Shown here piece by piece: positions 57,743 to 64,000 of a DNA stretch of 64,000 nt (its first letter is position 1; every line of letters begins with the position of its first letter). The stretch is from Acinetobacter lwoffii (GTDB taxonomy: Bacteria; Pseudomonadota; Gammaproteobacteria; Pseudomonadales; Moraxellaceae), in contig NZ_CP072549.1 of the NCBI RefSeq assembly GCF_019343495.1, forward strand, positions 1,550,001-1,614,000, written 5' to 3'. The position numbers and the translations under genes were made by a program. The notes under the pieces are model-generated. The model saw only the letters and a program-made list of their open reading frames with translations. It was not told the DNA's origin and did no database searches.

Positions 57743-57811
57743 ATCAGGCCGTCCTGACGATTTTTCCTGTAAATTCCGATACGTAATTCACAAGGGAGGT
57801 CGTTCCTCCTA
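57743..57811 (-). ncRNA. guanidine-II (mini-ykkC) riboswitch
   Basis: Read on the minus strand, two hairpins with ACGR-type loops precede gdx: AGGAGG-AACGA-CCTCC (57795-57810) and TCAGG-ACGG-CCTGA (57744-57757), 37 nt apart. This is the guanidine-II architecture, in which the two loops pair on binding guanidine. The first loop has one extra A compared with the usual four-base ACGR. The CCTCC arm of hairpin 1 can also pair with the GGAGG ribosome site (57722-57730), which suggests translational control: ligand would keep hairpin 1 closed and free the ribosome site. Confidence 0.85.
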
Positions 57812-58074
57812 GGTGTAAAAATTTGATAAAACCGCGTTTCAGCAATCTGGCTATTTTTACAAAACATCACTTATCGAGATACAACTTAACTTTGTCTTAC
57901 TCAAATCTTCACGACATTCATGGCTACTCTGGTTATGGTAGATTTTGAAAATGCCAAGTCAGAAATAGTTCTAATAATCGGGCAATTCATTCACAACAAT
58001 TACATGAGAATGGACTCAGAATATTAAGTTATACACATCAATTAAATTTAAACTTTGTCTGGAGAAATTACATA

Positions 58075-58142
58075 ATGAAACACAAATATACGACACATTG
58101 ATCACTTTTTGCCTGGTTCCATTATCAACCTATGGTGAATAA
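58075..58142 (+). pseudogene. possible frameshifted remnant of a small exported protein
   Basis: GGAG at 58061-58064 precedes an ATG at 58075 whose frame ends after eight codons (MKHKYTTH). Shifting by one base at about 58097 continues as LITFCLVPLSTYGE and a stop at 58140-58142. The combination looks like a basic-plus-hydrophobic signal peptide with no body. It could equally be chance. Confidence 0.2.
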
Positions 58143-58173
58143 ACAACCACCAAAGACAAGAGTTATAGGCGAT

Positions 58174-58201
58174 AAAAAAGAACCCAATTTGAGTTCTTTT
58201 T
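58174..58201 (-). terminator. terminator after rpe
   Basis: AAAAAGAAC (58175-58183) pairs with GTTCTTTTT (58193-58201) around a 9-nt loop; U-rich on either strand. On the minus strand it lies about 145 bp after the rpe stop, so the rpe transcript would include the 12-bp tandem array in its 3' untranslated part. Confidence 0.75.
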
Positions 58202-58260
58202 ATACAAATTTTGTCTAAATCGCAATCAATCAGGCTACAAACGATTACATTTTATGCAAC

Positions 58261-58332
58261 ATATCCATATGGTTATCAACATAGATATCTACACACTTAT
58301 CCATAAAGTTATCCACATATTTATGCACTTAT
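58261..58332 (+). repeat. six 12-bp tandem units, DnaA-box-like array
   Basis: Consecutive 12-mers from 58261 are ATATCCATATGG, TTATCAACATAG, ATATCTACACAC, TTATCCATAAAG, TTATCCACATAT and TTATGCACTTAT. The consensus is TTATCCACATAG, whose first nine bases are the classical DnaA box; unit 5 matches it exactly. Positions 2, 3, 4 and 7 are invariant. All units point the same way. The array ends 13 bp before the rpe stop codon. Confidence 0.8.
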
Positions 58333-58345
58333 GAGTTTTTAACGA

Positions 58346-59032
58346 TTACAGTTGAACCTGCCCTACTCTCGCTAATTCCGTACGCATTTCATCAATCACA
58401 GCTTTATAATCCGGCTTGCCAAAAATAGCTGAACCAGCTACAAACATATCGGCACCCGCTTCGGCAATTTCACGAATGTTGCTTGGCGTAACGCCACCAT
58501 CGACTTCCAGACGAATATCACGACCTGAAGCATCGATCAGTTTGCGTGCCTGACGCAATTTATCCAAAGTCATTGGAATAAATTTCTGTCCGCCAAAGCC
58601 CGGGTTCACGCTCATGAGCAGGATTTGATCGACTTTATCCAGCACATAATCCAGGTAATGCAATGGTGTTGCCGGATTAAATACCAGTCCCGCTTTTGCA
58701 CCACCTGATTTGATCAACTGTAAAGAACGGTCAATATGATCAGAAGCTTCTGGATGAAAAGTAATGATATCAGCACCCGCTTCAAGGAAATCCCCGATCA
58801 TGCGATCCACCGGCTTAACCATCAAATGCACATCAATGGGCGCCTTGATCCCATAATTTTTCAAGGCCTTACAAACACCTGCACCAAAAGTCAGGTTCGG
58901 TACATAATGGTTGTCCATGACATCAAAATGAACAACGTCTGCACCTGCTTCCAACACATTCTCGACTTCTTCACCTAAACGGGCAAAGTCAGCAGATAAA
59001 ATAGAAGGGGCAATTAAATAAGGCTTGGACAT
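58346..59032 (-). CDS. rpe: ribulose-phosphate 3-epimerase
   Basis: Interconverts ribulose 5-phosphate and xylulose 5-phosphate in the pentose phosphate pathway. 228 residues, a TIM barrel. The signature motifs are [14 protein letters not shown] at the start, [18 protein letters not shown] with the catalytic Asp and metal His, [17 protein letters not shown] and EVDGGV with the second catalytic Asp. Its 3' flank carries the 12-bp array. Confidence 0.96.
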   Translation of the reverse strand: MSKPYLIAPSILSADFARLGEEVENVLEAGADVVHFDVMDNHYVPNLTFGAGVCKALKNYGIKAPIDVHLMVKPVDRMIGDFLEAGADIITFHPEASDHIDRSLQLIKSGGAKAGLVFNPATPLHYLDYVLDKVDQILLMSVNPGFGGQKFIPMTLDKLRQARKLIDASGRDIRLEVDGGVTPSNIREIAEAGADMFVAGSAIFGKPDYKAVIDEMRTELARVGQVQL

Positions 59033-59200
59033 GGGAGAACCTGGCTTGTTGAAATTGGATTTTTCCCATTATATCAAATCCGCTCCGGCTACTGTGATTC
59101 GATGTTGCAAGATTAAAACGCTGTGTAACGCTTTGAGGCTTATGCCGGCATCACCGCTTGGTTTAAAGTACAGGATAATGATGAATAGTGTAGAAGACTG

Positions 59201-59479
59201 ATGAAAAGTATTGCCCATATCCAGACGCAACAAGCTTCACGAATTGCCAAACGCCTGGCCAATCACTGGAAACATAAATTTAATATTGATGAAACCGAAC
59301 AAAATTTCCTGATTCATTTTCCAAATGCTGAAGTGATATTGGCTCCTGAACAGGATCATCTAACCGTAACGATTCAAAGCACAGATGAATTTACTGACCT
59401 GAATAAACTCGAAAATGTGGTTCTGGATCATCTGATCCGTATGGGACAGGAACATCTGACTGCCGACTGGCAAAGATAG
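59201..59479 (+). CDS. DUF2218 domain protein
   Basis: 92 residues that fit the small DUF2218 family. The N-terminal half has ASRIAKRLANHWKHKF and the C-terminal half a conserved LENVVLDHLIRMGQEHL helix. No function is known for the family; some members sit next to iron-transport genes, which is not the case here. It is a single gene between rpe and the M48 peptidase, both on the other strand. Confidence 0.8.
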   Translation: MKSIAHIQTQQASRIAKRLANHWKHKFNIDETEQNFLIHFPNAEVILAPEQDHLTVTIQSTDEFTDLNKLENVVLDHLIRMGQEHLTADWQR

Positions 59480-59523
59480 GGGCTAAAAAGCCTTAGTGAT
59501 CAGGGCATAGCAATGATCAGAAA

Positions 59524-60666
59524 CTAGATACGATGATTCGCCTGATCATTAAAGGCATGGATACGCTGAATTCTTTTATCCAGTTCGAGATGTGATTCCA
59601 GATATTTTTTAAACTTCCCGATTAGGCGAATCCATTTCAGTTCGGTTTCTGTCAGGTGCCGGTCTTTTCCATCAATATTGAGAGTGAAATTTTTCATTTT
59701 TAAGGTTTGCGATTCCTCTGCCAGTATTCTGGCATTTTCCACCCGCTGCGAAAAGTTAGACAAGTAAATACTGGAAATCTGCTGTTGATGCAAATGCTGC
59801 ATGGCATAGTCATCGGCATCCAGTTCAATCGCCTGCGAATATCCGGCATCGGTCAACACGACTACAGATGCGGTGACCACATCACTTAAATCTCCAGTTA
59901 CCAAGGCAAAAAGTCCCGCCGCCCCCAGATTAGAAATCACTTTTTGCATGCTGTGCTTCTGTACCAGATGGCCTTGTTCGTGGGCCAATACTGCAAGGAC
60001 TTCTTCATCGGTGCCGCTGATTTTCACCAGTTCATCGGTCACAATAATGGTGTTATTCGGGATGGCTGCGGCATTCATGCCCATGCTTGATCCACCTTGA
60101 CGGAAAATAATTTTTGCAGGTTTTCCTACAGCAATCTTTTGTTCATACAAAGTTTTCAATCGCGTCTGTTGTTCTGCCGGGAGTGTACTTGGTTGGGTCT
60201 GGACAATTAATTGCTGCTCTGTCCGGTTGCCTACTTCAATTAAAGTCTGCTCCGGAAGGAGCTTTGCCAGCTGTTTGGCAGTATAAGGAATCCCCCATTT
60301 TAAAATCACAATCACTGCACTAATCACGATGATCATGGAAAAGAAAATCAGGATCGGTGAACGTTCAAACTTCCAGATCGCATGATAAATATCTTTATGT
60401 TTAATGCCGAGCCAATGCGGCGCTTTGCTTAAAAATTCAATCCGACGCTCTTCAGGCAGCTCAATAATCGGTTTACGACTACCGACACCACCAATGTAGG
60501 CCATGTCCGGATAAGCAAAATAAAAATCTGCATCGCTAACTTGTGCTGGAACATCCTCATCAAGTTTCAGGGCAATCCCTTGTTGCTGATCCGGTACAAT
60601 CCAGGCACGGCGGGCTTCAGCGAGAATTCCGTCATAAAACTTAACTTCGACAGGTCGTTTCATCAC
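59524..60666 (-). CDS. membrane-anchored M48 family metallopeptidase
   Basis: 380 residues. An N-terminal cytoplasmic or soluble domain of about 100 residues is followed by a membrane helix (about 105-123) and an M48 zinc peptidase domain. The zinc ligands are HEQGH at 229-233 and Glu281 in ELDADDYA (ExxAD type). The domain order differs from HtpX and resembles BepA/Oma1-like peptidases with an added front domain. It lies 8 bp after the DUF898 gene, so the two form an operon. Confidence 0.87.
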   Translation of the reverse strand: MMKRPVEVKFYDGILAEARRAWIVPDQQQGIALKLDEDVPAQVSDADFYFAYPDMAYIGGVGSRKPIIELPEERRIEFLSKAPHWLGIKHKDIYHAIWKFERSPILIFFSMIIVISAVIVILKWGIPYTAKQLAKLLPEQTLIEVGNRTEQQLIVQTQPSTLPAEQQTRLKTLYEQKIAVGKPAKIIFRQGGSSMGMNAAAIPNNTIIVTDELVKISGTDEEVLAVLAHEQGHLVQKHSMQKVISNLGAAGLFALVTGDLSDVVTASVVVLTDAGYSQAIELDADDYAMQHLHQQQISSIYLSNFSQRVENARILAEESQTLKMKNFTLNIDGKDRHLTETELKWIRLIGKFKKYLESHLELDKRIQRIHAFNDQANHRI

Positions 60667-60674
60667 ATTTACTC

Positions 60675-61772
60675 CTATAGCGATGCATCGAAATCAAATA
60701 CGTCCAGGATTTCATCAGCCAAAGCACTCGGGTCAGGTTGCAAGATATGCTCAAGATTAGTTTCATCGTCTGCTACATAGAGTTCCAGATGGTTCAACTG
60801 ATACTCATATAATCGGATGGCAGCCCAAGGCGTCATTAAGCCCAGACTAAGAACACGCACTATCCAGTTGCTCAGCACAATCCAGCTATAACGCCATGTC
60901 GTGACCCGTGTTTTAAAGTAACTTTGACCGAGCTCCACATGATTCCAGGTAATGAGGTATAAACGTGCAGAAATGACCGGCCAGACCAGCGCCAGGCAAA
61001 GCAGATAGCTAAGCAGTAAACCCAGACTAAACAAATTGGTCCCTATCCGGTCTACCCAGTACACCACTGCTGCAAGCCAGCCAATACCAACCAGCAGGCA
61101 AAGACTCAAGGGCAGATAAACGGCAGACATAAACTTGGACCAGTTAATATTCAGCTTGAATTGCAGCTGACCAATCGATAAATGATTAAAGCAATAGCGT
61201 TTGTAGAGCCAGATCATCACCGGACTAAACAGCAGCAAAGTAAAGATATTGATCAGGATGGCCAGAAATAAGACCCTGTAAGCCTCGCGGTTGCTGCCAT
61301 TAAAATAAAAGCGCACATTGCCATATTTGCTATTTCGGGCCTTGAATTTCAGGGTCATCCGAATGAGCCAGGGCAAACACAGCGCAGCGACCATCAATAA
61401 AGAGCTGGTAGCAAGGATTGAATAGTTGGTCAGTACGACGGTAACCAGATACAGTTCCAGTGCAAACAGACGACCCAGCAGGATCCGGCTCGGCATGGGC
61501 ACAAAGTCGAAGCGATGTTTTAAAAATTGGGTATTGCCGTAGAAATAACGCATACGGCGTGCTTTGGCCCAAGGGCTGTACAAGGTCAATGTCACAATGG
61601 TCAGCATCAGATTCACCATCCAGATACCAAAATATTCGGATGCACTGCCATGAAATCTGAATCCATATCGCTGATATTTCGGTCTGACCGAAGGCGTGGC
61701 TTCAGTCGAAAAACTTGAAGCAGCTGGAAATAATGACTCACTGACACGAATACCGTCTGCTGTCTGCTGCAT
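60675..61772 (-). CDS. DUF898/YjgN family membrane protein
   Basis: 365 residues with roughly eight membrane helices. The repeated family signature is clear: RFHGSASEYFGIWMVNLMLTIVTLTLYSPWAKARRMRYFY... in the first part and a second copy-like VFLAILINIFTLLLFSPVMIWLYKRYCFNHL region. The function of YjgN proteins is unknown. It is cotranscribed with the M48 peptidase; this pairing may mean that the peptidase acts on or with this membrane protein. Confidence 0.85.
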   Translation of the reverse strand: MQQTADGIRVSESLFPAASSFSTEATPSVRPKYQRYGFRFHGSASEYFGIWMVNLMLTIVTLTLYSPWAKARRMRYFYGNTQFLKHRFDFVPMPSRILLGRLFALELYLVTVVLTNYSILATSSLLMVAALCLPWLIRMTLKFKARNSKYGNVRFYFNGSNREAYRVLFLAILINIFTLLLFSPVMIWLYKRYCFNHLSIGQLQFKLNINWSKFMSAVYLPLSLCLLVGIGWLAAVVYWVDRIGTNLFSLGLLLSYLLCLALVWPVISARLYLITWNHVELGQSYFKTRVTTWRYSWIVLSNWIVRVLSLGLMTPWAAIRLYEYQLNHLELYVADDETNLEHILQPDPSALADEILDVFDFDASL

Positions 61773-61814
61773 GACGACCCCAATTTTTTATACTTTTATA
61801 CATCTGATATTAAA

Positions 61815-61857
61815 AGAAAAACCCCCAGAATGTAAAAACATTTTGGAGGTTTTTTAA
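61815..61857 (-). terminator. terminator after the S-formylglutathione hydrolase gene
   Basis: Stem of AACCCCCAGAATGT (61820-61833) with ACATTTTGGAGGTT (61838-61851), including a few G-T pairs, with AAAA loop and flanking A- and T-runs. It lies 36 bp behind the hydrolase stop on the minus strand. Confidence 0.8.
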
Positions 61858-61892
61858 TCTTTTTGGCTTTGCTACATATCTGCAGTCCTACT

Positions 61893-62729
61893 TTAAGGAT
61901 TTAACTGCACGGCATGGAATTGCAAATGATCATCTACGAAACTTTGAATAAAGTAATAACCATGATCATAGCCCTGATGTTCACGCAAAGTTAGCGGCTG
62001 GTTCACGCCATCACAAGCCTGCTGGAACAGGGCTGGATTAAGCTGGTTATAGAACTGGTCTGAAAAACCCTGATCAATCAGGATATCGCCAAACAATGCG
62101 CCCTTTTCCTGAACCAAAGCGGTCGCATCATGTTTCAGCCATTCCTCTTTCTCAGTACCCAGATAATTCGAGAATGCCTTGTCACCCCAAGGACACTGAC
62201 TCGGTGCACAAATCGGTGCAAAGGCTGAAACAGATTTAAATTTTTCTGGATATTTATATGCCAAGGTCAATGCGCCATGACCGCCCATAGAGTGGCCGAA
62301 GATGCCGATCTTGCCGGGATGAATCACGAACTCCTCAGTGACCAGTGCATAAAGCTCATCGACAATAAAGCTTTCCATCTGATAATGTTCAGCCCATGGT
62401 GCCTGAGTGGCATTAATATAAAAACCTGCACCCTGACCGATATCCCAGTTGTCGCCTTCTGCCACGCTTTCACCACGTGGTGAGGTATCTGGTGTAATCA
62501 GAATCAAGCCAAGTTGCGCCGCCAAACGCTGTGCATGCGCCTTGATGGCAAAGGTTTCTTCGGTACAGGTCAAACCTGCCAGATAGAATAATGCCGGACA
62601 GCTGTGACCTTCTAAAGCTTGAGGCGGCAGAAAAATGCCAAATTTAGTCGGTGTTTTAAGATAGCGTGAATCAAAACGATAAATCCGCTGTTCACCTTCA
62701 AAGCTTCTATTGTTCTGTATAAGTTCCAT
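61893..62729 (-). CDS. fghA: S-formylglutathione hydrolase
   Basis: Hydrolyses S-formylglutathione to formate and glutathione, the second step of glutathione-dependent formaldehyde detoxification. 278 residues of the esterase D fold. The nucleophile is in FGHSMGGHGALTLAYKYP (about 145-162), the oxyanion segment PALFYLAGLTCTEE is near residue 45, and His is in EHQGYDHGYYFI at the C-terminus. The partner dehydrogenase (frmA/adhC) is not in the window. Confidence 0.94.
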   Translation of the reverse strand: MELIQNNRSFEGEQRIYRFDSRYLKTPTKFGIFLPPQALEGHSCPALFYLAGLTCTEETFAIKAHAQRLAAQLGLILITPDTSPRGESVAEGDNWDIGQGAGFYINATQAPWAEHYQMESFIVDELYALVTEEFVIHPGKIGIFGHSMGGHGALTLAYKYPEKFKSVSAFAPICAPSQCPWGDKAFSNYLGTEKEEWLKHDATALVQEKGALFGDILIDQGFSDQFYNQLNPALFQQACDGVNQPLTLREHQGYDHGYYFIQSFVDDHLQFHAVQLNP

Positions 62730-62772
62730 GGCTATTCCTTATTATTGCAACCGGTCTGTGGATGACATTGAT

Positions 62773-64000
62773 CTAGGGAGATGATGTCGCCGTAGTGGTC
62801 TGTGGAAATAAACGTTGCTCCAGTTGCGGCAACATCAATTCCATATTCTTACCGATGACCCATTGCGGTTCTGATGGCTCAAAACCTTGAGCTGATTCCC
62901 ATTTTGCTACGGTATCTGTGGCCTGTGCGAAAGCGCTTTGCAAGCTGCTATTTTCACGCATGGCTTCATCAAAGAACGCACGACCAAAATAGGTATAATC
63001 CGCTTCATTCGAACAGCCAAAAGACTGCCGATCAGCTGCCGAAGCCGTAATCACCAAGGTATTGTCATTCTGTAAAGCAGAAGCAAAACTGCCTGAAAAA
63101 CAGGCCGAGATTACGATCACGCGCCAACGTATGCCTGATGCATCTAGTGTTTCACGCAACCATTTTGGATCAACCTGCGCCAGATCCAGTGGGGCATTTT
63201 CCATTTCAAATACATTCGGCAAACCGTGAGAGGTCATATATAAAAATAATACGTCACTTTCACGGTTCATCTGCTGCCCCATACGGCGCAATGTCAGCTC
63301 CATACTGGTTTTGGAAGCAATCGGCATAGTGGTACGTGTCGCTGGGTGATTGACCAAGGCAATCGATCGGCCAAAAGTACCAAAACGGGTATCAAACTGC
63401 TCTTTAATCCGCTCAACTTCAGAATGGAATACATCCTGATAGCTCGCTCCAGCTACTCCCATGAAATACCAGTGTGACTGTGCAAATTCACCATACTCGA
63501 TATTTTCCAGCGCTTTATTCAGCAAAGTTGGCTGGGCATAGAAAGCATCTTCGGCAAAACTCGGTGGAATTTCTTCGACTTTCCAGATCGGCTGATCTTT
63601 GACTGAAATCTGCCAAACTACTAGCGTAAACAAAGTCGCCAGCATAATCAGCGCACGTTCCCACCACGGCCATTTTAATTCATGTGAAATCACCCAGACC
63701 ACTGCCAGACTTTGCCAGACAAACAGCATGACAAAGAGCGTTGGAATATAGTCGTAAAGGATATAAGGCAGATAATCCAGATCACCCAGATACTGAATCA
63801 GACACTGGAACAGCATGATATGAGTATCTAACACCAACCATAACAAGGCTGGCACCAGCATCAAGCGTGGATTATTGACCCGTTGCGAAAGAAAAATACC
63901 GACAATCAGGGCAATGAAAGGCCAAAGCGCATAACTGATCAGGCCTTGAGAGTTAAAATCTCCCATACGGCCTGAACTGAGCCAGCTAAACAAACTGTTG
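62773..64000 (-). CDS. membrane-bound C13 (legumain-like) cysteine peptidase, 5' end cut by window
   Basis: At least 406 residues. The frame stays open to the window edge, so the true start lies beyond; the first available start inside is a TTG at 63993. Four to five membrane helices fill residues about 20-130, followed by a soluble C13 peptidase domain. The catalytic His256 is in YMTSHGLP and Cys298 in VIVISACFSGSFA (numbers from the TTG). The fold is that of caspase/legumain/gingipain relatives. Similar membrane C13 proteins are widespread in proteobacteria without a settled role. Confidence 0.85.
   Translation of the reverse strand, partial: NSLFSWLSSGRMGDFNSQGLISYALWPFIALIVGIFLSQRVNNPRLMLVPALLWLVLDTHIMLFQCLIQYLGDLDYLPYILYDYIPTLFVMLFVWQSLAVVWVISHELKWPWWERALIMLATLFTLVVWQISVKDQPIWKVEEIPPSFAEDAFYAQPTLLNKALENIEYGEFAQSHWYFMGVAGASYQDVFHSEVERIKEQFDTRFGTFGRSIALVNHPATRTTMPIASKTSMELTLRRMGQQMNRESDVLFLYMTSHGLPNVFEMENAPLDLAQVDPKWLRETLDASGIRWRVIVISACFSGSFASALQNDNTLVITASAADRQSFGCSNEADYTYFGRAFFDEAMRENSSLQSAFAQATDTVAKWESAQGFEPSEPQWVIGKNMELMLPQLEQRLFPQTTTATSSP

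Larger units (their letters stand above)
57812..58345. other. long intergenic region, gdx to rpe
   Basis: About 530 bp without a convincing gene. It holds the gdx promoter, a consensus DnaA box TTATACACA (58029-58037), a possible remnant of a small secreted protein (58075-58142), the rpe terminator (58174-58201), and the 12-bp tandem array (58261-58332). Confidence 0.6.

Noticed and set aside
57920..58027. 35-codon open frame beginning MATLVMVDFENAK on the plus strand
   Set aside because: No ribosome site, no recognisable features, and length expected by chance in this region.
58261..58345. Interpretation of the 12-bp array as the chromosome origin
   Set aside because: No dnaA, dnaN, gyrB, rpmH or similar origin neighbours and no clear unwinding element; a secondary DnaA site is the more cautious reading.

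Overview
The window is a chromosomal segment of a gammaproteobacterium and reads as Acinetobacter. Supporting signs are a moderate GC content with AT-rich intergenic DNA, a smc-zipA-ligA cluster with ScpA/ScpB rather than MukBEF, a complete phenylacetate (paa) catabolon with divergent paaZ, a yceD-rpmF-fabD-fabG order, and a ferritin of the FtnA type shared with Pseudomonas. No rRNA, tRNA, insertion sequence, prophage or CRISPR array was seen. The assignment is inferred from gene content and protein similarity recalled from knowledge; no search was run.

Layout. 1-2.8 kb: fatty-acid synthesis genes fabD-fabG and the yceD-rpmF pair (minus strand). 2.8-8.1 kb: EF-P hydroxylase, a YciO/Sua5-family protein, two unknown small genes, then scpA-scpB-rluB. 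8.2-17.7 kb (minus): a six-gene peptide-handling operon made of two dipeptide-type binding proteins, a secreted M3 metallopeptidase, and a YejB/YejE/YejF ABC importer. 18.3-23.7 kb (plus, divergent): a TonB-dependent receptor with its own tonB-exbB-exbD-exbD. These two halves look like one outer-membrane-to-cytoplasm peptide uptake route. 23.8-40.1 kb: housekeeping genes (ferritin, an SDR reductase, ligA, zipA, smc, a GntR regulator, a TauE permease, birA, coaX, two RBBP9-like hydrolases, ffh, ypjD, a methyltransferase). 40.2-55.3 kb: paaYXKJHGFEDCBA on the minus strand, divergent paaZ, and an MFS transporter. 55.5-64 kb: dusC, ogt, a guanidinium exporter under a guanidine-II (mini-ykkC) riboswitch, rpe, DUF2218, an M48 peptidase next to a DUF898 membrane protein, S-formylglutathione hydrolase, and a C13 (legumain-like) membrane peptidase cut by the window end.

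The most interesting points beyond gene calls are four. (1) A 72-bp array of six 12-bp tandem units with consensus TTATCCACATAG, each carrying a DnaA-box-like 9-mer, lies just downstream of rpe, with a consensus TTATACACA box about 230 bp away; it is far from any dnaA-type origin context and could be a DnaA-titration or replication-control site. (2) Two copies of an identical split palindrome, CGATAC-N27-GTATCA, lie in the paaA/paaZ intergenic region and at the MFS promoter, and look like PaaX operators that bring the transporter into the phenylacetate regulon. (3) The divergent TonB/peptide-ABC island includes a periplasmic M3 peptidase. (4) One of two neighbouring RBBP9-like hydrolases has lost its nucleophilic serine.
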